Positions 34,088-41,912 of a DNA stretch of 64,000 nucleotides are shown here, piece after piece (positions within the stretch are counted from its first letter, which is position 1; every line of letters begins with the position of its first letter). The position numbers were made by a program, and so were the translations under genes. Source of the DNA: Paenibacillus_AB sp036577625 (lineage in GTDB: Bacteria > Bacillota > Bacilli > Paenibacillales > NBRC-103111); contig NZ_JARBDC010000033.1 in assembly GCF_036577625.1 (NCBI RefSeq), forward strand, positions 62,001 through 126,000, written 5' to 3'. A model generated the notes under the pieces. It was given only the letters and a program-made list of their open reading frames with translations, did not search any database and was not told where the DNA came from.

Positions 34088-34116
34088 CGATATTGTCATC
34101 GTATGGGGGGGGCGAC

Positions 34117-34968
34117 ATGGTCCACAATATCCGGCTGCTGCCGACGCAGCCGCATCGGCGTTTTTTTTGTTGGCCGGTTTCGGTCGGGAGATTTAAAGGC
34201 GATCCGCATCACAGCATTCATCGGAGCAAAGGGGCGATCAACGAATTCAATATTCATTTCGTCGCCGGCGGGAAAGGATATGTCGAAATCGACGGGGTCG
34301 TGCATATGATGCACGCGGGCAGCGCCTTTTTGTTTTTTCCGTTGGAGGAGCAAAGGTACTACAGCTCGGAGGATGAGCCGTGGGACGTCAGATGGGTGCA
34401 TTTTTACGGGGACAAGCTGCAGGAATTCATGATGGAGCACGGCTTTCACCGTTCCACGCTATGGTCGTTTCATCAACTGGATCCGGTCGCGGAAGCGCAC
34501 GAAGCGCTGTATGGAGAGGCGCTCCGGCATAACATCCTGCACGAGACGAAGCTGTCCGCGCTGACGTACGCGTTTCTCGTGGAGTTTATGGGGCAGGCGG
34601 CGCCTTTTGAAGGCGCCAGAAGCGCCGTCAGGACCGATCGGATCACCGGGCTGCTGCCGCGAATGCAGGAGAAGGCTCGCGAGCCGTTCGACTTGGCGTA
34701 TTGGGCGGAGCAGGCCGGCGTCAGCCCGTTTTACTTTTGCAAGCTGTTCCGCAATGCGACGCGGACGACGCCGCTCGATTTCGTCACGCTTTGCCGGATG
34801 CAGCTCGGCAAGCAGCTGCTGCTGGAACGCCCGGAACAGCCGGTAAAAGAGATCGCGGCCGAAGTCGGTTATAGTAGCGCGAGCTATTTCAACAAAAAAT
34901 TTATCGAGCACGAAGGGATGACGCCGACCGAATTCCGCGAGCTGTATTTGAAGAAGGAGTCGTCGTAA
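34117..34968 (+). CDS. AraC family transcriptional regulator
   Basis: A 283-residue regulator. The N-terminal cupin-like sensor reads INEFNIHFVAGGKGYVEIDG, then FFPLEEQRYYSSEDEPW. The C-terminal DNA-binding domain has two helix-turn-helix motifs: FDLAYWAEQAGVSPFYFCKLFRN and VKEIAAEVGYSSASYFNKKF, ending GMTPTEFREL. The ATG at 34117 follows a run of seven G residues; the frame is open to 34072 but that would cross the palindrome. It probably senses a sugar and controls the divergent oxidoreductase operon. Confidence 0.9.
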   Translation: MVHNIRLLPTQPHRRFFCWPVSVGRFKGDPHHSIHRSKGAINEFNIHFVAGGKGYVEIDGVVHMMHAGSAFLFFPLEEQRYYSSEDEPWDVRWVHFYGDKLQEFMMEHGFHRSTLWSFHQLDPVAEAHEALYGEALRHNILHETKLSALTYAFLVEFMGQAAPFEGARSAVRTDRITGLLPRMQEKAREPFDLAYWAEQAGVSPFYFCKLFRNATRTTPLDFVTLCRMQLGKQLLLERPEQPVKEIAAEVGYSSASYFNKKFIEHEGMTPTEFRELYLKKESS

Positions 34969-34976
34969 ACGCAAAA

Positions 34977-35001
34977 CGGCCCGGTCGTTCGAACCGGGCC
35001 G
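34977..35001 (-). terminator. Terminator of the AKR5-type reductase gene
   Basis: CGGCCCGGT/ACCGGGCCG perfect 9-bp stem with loop CGTTCGA; on the minus strand it is followed by TTTTGCG. The convergent AraC gene may also use it. Confidence 0.75.
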
Positions 35002-35008
35002 CACAGGA

Positions 35009-35842
35009 TCAGAAGTTGAAATTGTCCGGATCGGGACCGACCCGGCGGTTCTCGTTCAGCTCGTCGATGCGCCGCATGTCGTCCGCGGACAGCTCGAAAT
35101 CGAAAATGTCCGCATTTTCGCGGATACGTTCGGGCGTGACCGACTTCGGAATGGTGACGACGCCGTTTTGAACGTCCCAGCGCAAAATAATTTGCGCCGG
35201 CGTTTTGCGGTGCTTCGCCGCCAGCTCCTTCATCAGCTCGTGATCGAGCAGCTCCTTGCCCTGCATAAGCGGACTCCACGCTTCCAGTTGAATGCCCCGG
35301 TCGCGGCAATAGTTCAGCAGCGAACGCTGGGACAGGCGCGGATGGTATTCGACCTGATTGACCATCGGCTTGATTTCCGCATCCTGCAGCAAATCGTCCA
35401 AATGATGCTCGTGGAAATTGCTGACCCCGATCGCGCGGACGCGGCCGTCCTTATACAGCTTCTCTAGCGCTTTCCACGTTTCTTTATATTTGCCTTTGAC
35501 CGGCCAATGGATCAAGTACAAGTCGACGTAATCCATGCCGAGCTTTTGCAGGCTCGACTCATACGCGGCCAGCGCGCTGTCGTACCCTTGATCGGCGTTC
35601 CATACTTTGGTCGTGACGAACAGCTCGCCGCGGGGTACGCCGCTCTCGCGCACCGCCTTGCCGACGCCTTCTTCGTTGCCGTAAGCGGCCGCCGTATCGA
35701 TGCTCCGATAGCCGGCTTCGATGGCCGTCCTGACGGCGCGTTCCACTTCTCCGCCTTCGGTCACTTTCCATACGCCAAGCCCGAGCCAGGGCATGTTCAC
35801 TCCGTTTGCCAGCGTTACGCCGGACGCCAATTGCTGAGTCAT
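35009..35842 (-). CDS. Aldo/keto reductase (2,5-diketo-D-gluconate reductase-like)
   Basis: A 277-residue AKR5-type enzyme: LANGVNMPWLGLGVWKV, AGYRSIDTAAAYGNEEGVG (catalytic Asp and Tyr), FVTTKVWNADQGYD (Lys), YLIHWPVKGKYKETW (His), then IGVSNF and IPKSVTPERIRENADIFDFEL. These are NADPH-dependent reductases of aldehydes, keto sugars and methylglyoxal. The start MTQQLAS has GGAGG 8 nt upstream. It stands alone, convergent with the AraC gene. Confidence 0.9.
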   Translation of the reverse strand: MTQQLASGVTLANGVNMPWLGLGVWKVTEGGEVERAVRTAIEAGYRSIDTAAAYGNEEGVGKAVRESGVPRGELFVTTKVWNADQGYDSALAAYESSLQKLGMDYVDLYLIHWPVKGKYKETWKALEKLYKDGRVRAIGVSNFHEHHLDDLLQDAEIKPMVNQVEYHPRLSQRSLLNYCRDRGIQLEAWSPLMQGKELLDHELMKELAAKHRKTPAQIILRWDVQNGVVTIPKSVTPERIRENADIFDFELSADDMRRIDELNENRRVGPDPDNFNF

Positions 35843-35968
35843 CGTCAAACCTCCGCTTCATTGGATTGTTTTGGGTTGCGGCAACGTCTTCAAGATACAC
35901 CAACGGCCCGCCCGATGCAAATTCGCGGCAAGTCGCCGGAAAAACGCCGTTATCAGCCAACGTAACCA

Positions 35969-35998
35969 TTGACATTCGCTTCGGTATGTACCTATAAT
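35969..35998 (+). promoter_or_regulatory. Sigma-A promoter upstream of the lipoprotein leader region
   Basis: TTGACA (35969-35974), 18-bp spacer, TATAAT (35993-35998). The first 13-bp GTGG-N4-TCCAC site begins 16 bp after the -10 box, in the position of a repressor site. The transcript would run through the repeat array towards the lipoprotein gene at 36471. Confidence 0.8.
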
Positions 35999-36013
35999 GA
36001 GGTGTGGAAGCAG

Positions 36014-36026
36014 GTGGACCATCCAC
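36014..36026 (+). promoter_or_regulatory. Operator copy 1, GTGG-N4-TCCAC
   Basis: GTGGACCATCCAC. It shares the 13-bp pattern with 36130-36142 and with the promoter of the GntR-LacI regulator gene at 37959-37971. Confidence 0.65.
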
Positions 36027-36030
36027 TTCG

Positions 36031-36130
36031 ATTGGGAAAGCGATTATTAATGGGGATAACGCTTATACAATTGGGATAGCGATTTTTAGTTGGGATAGCG
36101 ATTTTCAGTTGGGATAGCGCTTACTTTTCG
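36031..36130 (+). repeat. Five ~19-22 bp tandem repeats with core TGGGATAGCG
   Basis: Units begin at 36031, 36051, 36071, 36090 and 36109. The best pair (36071 and 36090) reads TTGGGATAGCGATTTTTAG and TTGGGATAGCGATTTTCAG; the others vary around GGGA-A-CG. The array lies exactly between two copies of the 13-bp operator and downstream of a strong promoter. It could be a further binding array or a product of slippage. It does not fit a cre consensus. Confidence 0.85.
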
Positions 36131-36142
36131 TGGCTGGTCCAC
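36130..36142 (+). promoter_or_regulatory. Operator copy 2, GTGG-N4-TCCAC
   Basis: GTGGCTGGTCCAC, directly after the repeat array; see copy 1 and the regulator-gene copy at 37959. The region from here to 36470 has a strong but orphan AAGGAGG at about 36160 and a low-quality 87-codon frame (36211-36474), and otherwise nothing recognisable. Confidence 0.65.
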
Positions 36143-36470
36143 CAACCAAATCAAAACAAGGAGGTCGAGAGCTTTCAAAAACGATCGCGCCGAATGAGGC
36201 GGAAAGGGTGATGCCGGATTCAATTGTAAGCGCATTCGCATTCCCGCTCGCATGGGCGGTTTGCGACATTCGTGCGCTTGCCGAAGCGAAAAAGAACGAG
36301 TACCGGGGAGATCGCATCCGCTGCGAAAGGTCGCGTTCCCGCCGGTACCCGCATTGCGCATTGTTGCCGGTCCGAAGCGGCCCGGACAACAACCCGGACT
36401 TCATTGTGGCACAGCGAACGTCGTCAGGCAACCCGTTCCAACGAACGAGTCCGAACGGCGAATTGAAACG

Positions 36471-37805
36471 ATGACAAAGGTGGGGATTCCGATTTCGATA
36501 GCTGCCGATAAAAAAACGGTTCTCGTCGCCGCTTGCGCGATGCTGGCCGGCCTGCTGGCCGGCTGCGGCGGGAGCCGGGAGACGGGCGGGACGCCGGCGG
36601 ATAACAAAGAGAAAGCGCCGGAGCCCGTCACGCTGACCCTTACGCCGTACTTTTTGAACATGACCGACGAAGAATACGACGAAGTGATGATAAAGCCGTT
36701 GAAGGCGAAATATCCGCACATTACGCTGAACATTAACAAGGAGGACATCACGAAGCTGGTAACGGCGGGGCAGACGCCGGACATCGTGTACGGGGCCAAC
36801 TCCAGATTTTCGGTTCTCCAGGACCTCGATTTGCCGTACGATTTGCGCGAATTCGCGAAAACGTACAAAGTCGACCTGAACAAATTCGCCAGCCCGAACA
36901 TCGACTGGATCAAGGAGCTCGGTCCGAAAGGCGAATTGTATGCGCTTCCGTTCGCGCTCAATCATATGGCGCTTTTTTACAACAAAGATTTGTTCGACAA
37001 GCGCGGCGTTCCGTACCCGAAGGACGGCCTGTTTTGGGACGAATACGTCGATATCGTCAAAAAAATGACGTACAGCGAAGGCGGCGTACAATTTCGCGGC
37101 AGTCTTCCCCCGAACCCGGAAACGTTCGCCCGCATGAAATCGCAGCCACTCGTCGACGCAAGCGCGAACAAAGCGTTGGTGAATACGCCGCAGTTCAAGC
37201 CGCTGCTCGAGCTCGTGCAGCAGTTTTACCAAATTCCGGGGATGGTCGTCAATTTCCAGAAGCCGCCCGGACTCGACAGCTTTTTCAAAGACCAGCAAAC
37301 CGCGATGTTCATGAACTGGATCCCGGATTCGCTCGGCCTGCTGCAAAAAAACGGGGCGCTCTTTCCGTTCGACCTCGTCGGCGCGCCGACGTTCCGCGAT
37401 AATCCGGGGATTACGATCGATCCCGGCGCGCAGCTGATGATCGTGACGAAGACGTCGAAGCACAAGGAAGAAGCGTTTAAGGTGATCGAATTTTTGACGT
37501 CGCCGGACGTGCAGACGATATTGAACAAAAAAAGCCGGCTGACCGCGCTCGCCGACGAATCGATCCGCAAAGACTTTTTGTCCGAGCTGCCGCTGGCGAA
37601 AGGGAAAAACATCCAAGGCGCGCTGAAGGTCAAGCCGGCGAAAATGGCGCCGCCGAATCCGTACCACGTCGCGGTCGCTGGCAAAGTAAACGCTCTGGCC
37701 GACGTTATCGTCGCCGGGACGAAAGATATCAACACGATGCTGCGGGAAACGCAGGAAAGCGCCGACAAGGCGATCGCCGAGGAAGCCGCGCGCCGTCAAA
37801 AATAA
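36471..37805 (+). CDS. Extracellular solute-binding lipoprotein (carbohydrate ABC transporter, family 1)
   Basis: A 444-residue sugar-binding protein. A signal peptide ends in the lipobox LLAGC (Cys at about residue 32), so it should be lipid-anchored outside the membrane. The mature part has the SBP family 1 pattern: ALPFALNHMALFYNKDLFDKRGVPYPKDG, WDEYVDIVKKM, then GAQLMIVTKTSKHKEEAFKVIEFLTSPDVQTI. No permease or ATPase genes are adjacent, so it is an orphan relying on components elsewhere. The ATG at 36471 has a weak ribosome binding site; GTG 36480 is a possible alternative. The GntR-LacI gene follows, and shared 13-bp operators suggest control by it. The remnant at 5610 is a decayed relative. 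Confidence 0.88.
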   Translation: MTKVGIPISIAADKKTVLVAACAMLAGLLAGCGGSRETGGTPADNKEKAPEPVTLTLTPYFLNMTDEEYDEVMIKPLKAKYPHITLNINKEDITKLVTAGQTPDIVYGANSRFSVLQDLDLPYDLREFAKTYKVDLNKFASPNIDWIKELGPKGELYALPFALNHMALFYNKDLFDKRGVPYPKDGLFWDEYVDIVKKMTYSEGGVQFRGSLPPNPETFARMKSQPLVDASANKALVNTPQFKPLLELVQQFYQIPGMVVNFQKPPGLDSFFKDQQTAMFMNWIPDSLGLLQKNGALFPFDLVGAPTFRDNPGITIDPGAQLMIVTKTSKHKEEAFKVIEFLTSPDVQTILNKKSRLTALADESIRKDFLSELPLAKGKNIQGALKVKPAKMAPPNPYHVAVAGKVNALADVIVAGTKDINTMLRETQESADKAIAEEAARRQK

Positions 37806-37924
37806 CGGCGGCCGACCTTCCGAAGGAGGAACCGGACCGAAGCCGGCAGGATCGGATGAGGGGTACGACACACGTCCGCCTGCCGGCCGTTCCCGTTTTC
37901 GGATCGCACGATCTGCCGCGATTA

Positions 37925-37953
37925 TTGCGAACCTGCCGGCAATCGCCTATAAT
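37925..37953 (+). promoter_or_regulatory. Promoter of the GntR-LacI regulator gene
   Basis: TTGCGA (37925-37930), 17-bp spacer, TATAAT (37948-37953). The 13-bp operator begins 6 bp after the -10 box, fitting autorepression. Confidence 0.8.
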
Positions 37954-37958
37954 GAGTG

Positions 37959-37971
37959 GTGGTCAGTCCAC
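37959..37971 (+). promoter_or_regulatory. Operator copy 3, GTGG-N4-TCCAC, at the regulator's own promoter
   Basis: GTGGTCAGTCCAC, overlapping the expected transcription start. It matches the two copies upstream of the lipoprotein gene. Confidence 0.7.
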
Positions 37972-37997
37972 TCGCCAACGACGCTGGAGATGAACGA

Positions 37998-39077
37998 ATG
38001 AAATTCGACAACAGCTTTTTATATGATAAAATCAAACGGTTTTTGCGCGAAGATATATTGAACAAGGCCGAAGCCGGCAGCGAGGTCCGGCTGAAATCCG
38101 AAAGGGACATGGCCGAAGAAATGAACGTGAGCCGGTTCAGCGTCAACAAGGCGATCTCCGAGCTGGTTGCGGAAGGATATTTGGTCAAGCGAAGAGGCAT
38201 CGGCGTTTTCATTCCCCCGAAGGAGCAGCTCGATACGCTCCGGCAGGCGGCGAATACGATCGCCGTCATATTCCCCGACATATCGGTTTACTATTTCGGC
38301 GATATTTACCGCGAATTCGAACATATCGCCACCGAGCGAAACTATAAGCTGGCCGTTTCGTTGGCCGGCCAGGATCCCGACGAGGAGAGGGCGATCCTGA
38401 ACGCCATCCCGGGCCAATCGGTACGGGGCGTCATCGCCGCTCCGCACTTGAGCGGCCGCAACGCCGGGCTGTACGAGCAGCTTCACCGGTCCGGCATCCC
38501 GGTCGTGCTCATCGCGAGAATTCACGCCGACATGGATCATTTGCCGTACGTCGTATTCAATCAAAGCGAAGGATGCTACGAGGGCGCGACGCTTTTGCTG
38601 AAGCAGGGGCGAAGCGGCCTGTTATATATCGGCGACTACCCGGAAAGCTATTTGTCCGGGCTGCGCCAGGTCGGCATGCGGCAGGCGGCGGAAAGCCGCG
38701 GGATCGAAAGCCGGGAGCTGTTCAACAACGACCCCGATTTCGAACGAAAGCTGCTGAGCTGCGTAAAGGATCGCGGTGTCGACGGAATCGTCGCCTTCAA
38801 CGATTTGATCGCGATCCGCGCCATGAATGTTCTAATCAAAAGCGGCGTCCGCGTGCCGGACGACGTCGCCGTACTCGGCTACGACAATTCGTCGCATGCG
38901 GAAATCGCGTTCGTCCCGCTCACGTCGGTGAAGTTCGACAAGCGCGGCTTGGCCCGCGCCGCCTTCGACACGCTCGAACGGCTGATCGACGGACGCGAAG
39001 CGCCGAAGAAGCAGGTCGTCGCGACCGAGCTCGTCGTCCGGGAATCGACGCGTCCTTCCGTCAAAACGAAGTCGTAA
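37998..39077 (+). CDS. GntR-type/LacI-type hybrid transcriptional regulator (AraR-like)
   Basis: A 359-residue repressor with an N-terminal GntR winged helix (YDKIKRFLREDILNK, LKSERDMAEEMNVSRFSVNKAISELVAEGYLVKRRGIGVFI) and a LacI-type periplasmic-binding-fold sensor domain (IAVIFPDISVYYFGDIYREFEH through DGIVAFNDLIAIRAMNVLIKSGVRVPDDVAVLGYDNSS). This is the architecture of AraR, which responds to arabinose; the ligand here is unknown. GGAGATG lies upstream of the ATG. A 13-bp dyad at its own promoter also occurs twice before the upstream lipoprotein gene, so it probably represses both. Confidence 0.9.
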   Translation: MKFDNSFLYDKIKRFLREDILNKAEAGSEVRLKSERDMAEEMNVSRFSVNKAISELVAEGYLVKRRGIGVFIPPKEQLDTLRQAANTIAVIFPDISVYYFGDIYREFEHIATERNYKLAVSLAGQDPDEERAILNAIPGQSVRGVIAAPHLSGRNAGLYEQLHRSGIPVVLIARIHADMDHLPYVVFNQSEGCYEGATLLLKQGRSGLLYIGDYPESYLSGLRQVGMRQAAESRGIESRELFNNDPDFERKLLSCVKDRGVDGIVAFNDLIAIRAMNVLIKSGVRVPDDVAVLGYDNSSHAEIAFVPLTSVKFDKRGLARAAFDTLERLIDGREAPKKQVVATELVVRESTRPSVKTKS

Positions 39078-39180
39078 CGGAAAAGAATTCGTTCCCTGCG
39101 GCTGCCGGGCGAACGACCGTCATTGATCGGAGCCGATCCGCCGGAACGGCTCTTATTACGCGCCGCGAGGAGAGAAGCGC

Positions 39181-40068
39181 ATGGGCTCGGTTTACGACGC
39201 GTTCGCAACGCATCCGCTCGTCCCGTACATCCGCCAGGCGGATTTTGCGGTCCGTTATCCTTACCGGCACGGAGAGCGTCGTCTGCTCGATTACTTGCTC
39301 ATTTACGTGCAGGAGGGCAGCTTTCATCTTCATGTCGAAGGGCGGGATTACCGGCTGCGCGACGGCGACTTTTGCCTCGTGCAGCCCGGCGAGCTGCACC
39401 GGTTCGAAGGAACGACCGACACGATTACGCCGTTCGCCCATCTCGACCTGTTTTACAACCCGCTGCGCGAATCCGCCTTCCCGACGAAGCCGGGACAGGT
39501 GGCGCTCGACGGGCTGGAGCATCTGATGCAGCCGAGGCTGAACGATTTCGACGATTTGCATGTTCCGGTGCAGCTGTTTCCCGCGGACGCCCCGCATTTT
39601 CGCGATACGTTTTTGAAAGCGATTGCGCTGTGGAAGGAGCAGACGCAGCTCGCCATGCTGGAAGCGCAGCAGCTGGCCGCGGAAGTCGTTCTCATGCTGC
39701 TGAAAACCTACGATACGAAAGGAACGTCCCCCGTCCAGTCCGGCCCGCTCAACTGGGTGACGTCCTATTGCTCGCTGCATTTGTCCGAGCGGCTGACGGT
39801 GGAGCGGATGGCGCGGCAGGCGAAGCTGTCGCCGTCCCGGTTTACGGTTCTGTTCCGGCAAACGTTCGGGCAGACGCCTTATCAATACGTGCTGCGCATG
39901 CGGGTGAAGCACGCCTGCGACCTGCTGTCCGGCTCGACCCGCCCGCTGTCGGAAATCGCCGAGCTGTGCGGGTTTGCCGACGTGCACCATCTGACGAAGG
40001 CGTTCAAAAAAAGCACCGGCCATTCGCCCGCCGCCTATCGCCGCTTCCATGCGGAACATCGCCCATAA
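39181..40068 (+). CDS. AraC family transcriptional regulator
   Basis: A 295-residue regulator with an AraC-type cupin domain (LLIYVQEGSFHLHVEGRDYRLRDGDFCLVQPGELHRFEG) and a C-terminal double helix-turn-helix (LTVERMARQAKLSPSRFTVLFRQTFGQTPYQYVLRMRVKHAC, then LSEIAELCGFADVHHLTKAFKKSTGHSPAAYRR). GAGGAGAG precedes the ATG. It lies 108 bp upstream of the PhyH-type dioxygenase gene on the same strand, a pairing that suggests local control. Confidence 0.9.
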   Translation: MGSVYDAFATHPLVPYIRQADFAVRYPYRHGERRLLDYLLIYVQEGSFHLHVEGRDYRLRDGDFCLVQPGELHRFEGTTDTITPFAHLDLFYNPLRESAFPTKPGQVALDGLEHLMQPRLNDFDDLHVPVQLFPADAPHFRDTFLKAIALWKEQTQLAMLEAQQLAAEVVLMLLKTYDTKGTSPVQSGPLNWVTSYCSLHLSERLTVERMARQAKLSPSRFTVLFRQTFGQTPYQYVLRMRVKHACDLLSGSTRPLSEIAELCGFADVHHLTKAFKKSTGHSPAAYRRFHAEHRP

Positions 40069-40176
40069 GCGGAATGTACCCATAATCGGCTGCATTTCAC
40101 AAAGAAAAAGCCTCGACCGCTTGCTACAATCGGGATAGATTCATTCATTTTTCCGTAAAAGCGAGGGGATGGCTGC

Positions 40177-41028
40177 ATGGAAGCCGAACGATTGCATGCG
40201 GGGGCGGGCGAATGGCCCCGCATGGACGACGAATATCCGATTTCGGACGAGCAGGCGGCGTATTATCGCGAGAAGGGCCATATCGTCCTGCGGCAGGTGG
40301 CGAACGCCAGTGAAATCGCCGCATACCGGCCGGCGATCGCCGATTTCGTGCGGGAGCGCAATGTTCATGCGAAGCCACTGCACGAGCGGGACACGTACGG
40401 AAAAGCGTTTATCCAGATCGGCAACTTGTGGACGCAAAACGAGGCGGTACGAACGTTTGTTCTCGCCCGCCGATTCGCCAAAATCGCCGCCGACTTGATG
40501 GGCGTAAGCGGCGTGCGCATTTACCACGACCAGGCGCTGTTCAAAGAGCCGGGAGGCGGCCATACGCCATGGCATCAGGATCAGATCTATTGGCCGGTCG
40601 ATACGTCGGACATGATTACGATGTGGATGCCGCTCGTTCCCGTAAGCGAGCAGGTAGGCTCGATGACGTTCGCCTCCGGATCGCACAAAGCCGGCTATAT
40701 CAGCAAAACGGTCATATCGGACGAGTCGCACCGAACGCTGAAGGCCTACATCGATAGCAAAGGGCTGGAGACGGTCAACTACGGCGCGCTCGCGGCCGGG
40801 GACGCAACGTTTCACGCCGGATGGACGCTTCATTCGGCGCCGGGCAATCCGACCGAAACGATGCGCGAGGTGATGACGGTCATTTACTACGCGGACGGAG
40901 CGCGCGTATTGGAGCCGGACTCGAACGCGCGCAAAAACGATTTGCAGGCATGGTTTCCCGGCCTGAAGCCCGGGGATCCCGCGGCAAGCCGGTTGAACCC
41001 GCTCGTCTATTCGCGGGCCGGGTTTTAG
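40177..41028 (+). CDS. Phytanoyl-CoA dioxygenase (PhyH) family protein
   Basis: A 283-residue Fe(II)/2-oxoglutarate-dependent oxygenase. The iron-binding facial triad is visible as His and Asp in TPWHQDQIYWPVD and the distal His in FHAGWTLHSAPGNPTETMRE, where the following Arg would bind 2-oxoglutarate. The N-terminus (YYREKGHIVLRQVANASEI) is typical of the family. Substrate unknown; several bacterial PhyH proteins act on small metabolites rather than phytanoyl-CoA. GAGGGGATGG precedes the ATG. Confidence 0.9.
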   Translation: MEAERLHAGAGEWPRMDDEYPISDEQAAYYREKGHIVLRQVANASEIAAYRPAIADFVRERNVHAKPLHERDTYGKAFIQIGNLWTQNEAVRTFVLARRFAKIAADLMGVSGVRIYHDQALFKEPGGGHTPWHQDQIYWPVDTSDMITMWMPLVPVSEQVGSMTFASGSHKAGYISKTVISDESHRTLKAYIDSKGLETVNYGALAAGDATFHAGWTLHSAPGNPTETMREVMTVIYYADGARVLEPDSNARKNDLQAWFPGLKPGDPAASRLNPLVYSRAGF

Positions 41029-41188
41029 GCGGGGGCGGCTACGGGGCGAGCCGCTCGAGAACGGCGGCCGCCTCCGCCCGGCCTGACGGCGATCGAGGCG
41101 ACAGCGGCGAGCGGCAGGCGGCGGCCGCGGGTGGCTGGACGGGGCATAGCGCGATCTTCCTTTCGTCAGTTGCGGGAATGACGCCATC

Positions 41189-41206
41189 GTACCATACAAT
41201 TGGTAC
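41189..41206. promoter_or_regulatory. Small inverted repeat GTACCA-N6-TGGTAC
   Basis: Six-bp perfect arms in the 260-bp region between the dioxygenase and the secreted protein gene. No adjacent promoter is evident, so its role is unknown. Confidence 0.3.
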
Positions 41207-41233
41207 ACAGTTATGACGGCTTGGCACAATGCG

Positions 41234-41271
41234 AATAAACCCGGCCTCCTCCAGGAGGAGCCGGGTTTATT
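41234..41271. terminator. Bidirectional terminator between PhyH and secreted-protein genes
   Basis: AATAAACCCGGC pairs with GCCGGGTTTATT, with TCCTCC/GGAGGA inside: a nearly perfect 18-bp stem. Confidence 0.8.
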
Positions 41272-41289
41272 GCCGCTGTCGGGCGCCGG

Positions 41290-41823
41290 TCAGAACGGCA
41301 GCGTCTCCTGCTCGGACGTCGTCTGCTTGGCGTCTTTCGGATGCCGTTCTTTGTGCTTGTCCCAATCTTTCCAATCTTTTTTTTCGACGAGTCTTTTCAT
41401 ATGCTCGGGCAGCTTTTCCTTGATCCGATCCGCCTTTTCCTGCGGAAGCTTGCCGTCTTTGACCGCTTCGTCGATTTTTTGCAGCCGGATCGCGGTCATT
41501 TTGTCGATGAGCGCGGACGGCTCGATCCCTTTCGCCTTGGCGACCTCGGCGATGCTTTTGCCGCTCTCGAGCTGCTTCTTCAGCTCGTCGACGCCGATCC
41601 CGATCGCCGCCGCAGCGTCCTCGAACAGGAAAAACCGTTTGTGCCCGTGCTTTTCGTCGCGGGTCCCTTTGGATTCGGGGGCTTCCTGCCTCGTCTCCGG
41701 GGAAGTCGGGTGCCGGCCGGAAGCGCTCGCCTGCACGCCGAGCGCCGAAAACGCGATAGTCCCCGACATACCGAGGACGAATGTACCGAACGCGATCCGT
41801 TTAAGCGTGTTTCGGGCGTTCAT
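41290..41823 (-). CDS. Secreted helical protein of unknown function
   Basis: A 177-residue protein with a signal peptide (IAFGTFVLGMSGTIAFSALGVQASA). The mature part has a motif seen in several Bacillales secreted proteins: AAAAIGIGVDELKKQLESGKSIAEVAKAKGIEPSALIDKM, then IDEAVKDGKLPQEKADRIKEKLPEHMKRLV, resembling DUF2680/YckD-like helical repeats. It is highly charged with a Lys-rich C-terminal tail. AAAGGTG precedes the ATG. Function unknown; perhaps envelope-associated. Confidence 0.75.
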   Translation of the reverse strand: MNARNTLKRIAFGTFVLGMSGTIAFSALGVQASASGRHPTSPETRQEAPESKGTRDEKHGHKRFFLFEDAAAAIGIGVDELKKQLESGKSIAEVAKAKGIEPSALIDKMTAIRLQKIDEAVKDGKLPQEKADRIKEKLPEHMKRLVEKKDWKDWDKHKERHPKDAKQTTSEQETLPF

Positions 41824-41912
41824 GGAACATCACCTTTCCTTTCGTCGAAAGTCCCGTATAGTTTGTTCCAAACTTTGGACATTCATGCGACGAAAATGAA
41901 AGGCGGCTTCGG

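Noticed and set aside
36031..36130. Replication iterons or cre (CcpA) sites
   Set aside because: There is no initiator gene, and the units do not match the cre consensus around the CG core.
36211..36474. 87-codon frame before the lipoprotein gene
   Set aside because: No domain, odd composition and uncertain start; mentioned only as part of the leader.
36105..37871. 588-codon open frame on the minus strand opposite the sugar-binding lipoprotein
   Set aside because: The plus-strand product has a lipobox and clear SBP motifs; the antisense frame has none and covers the operator region.
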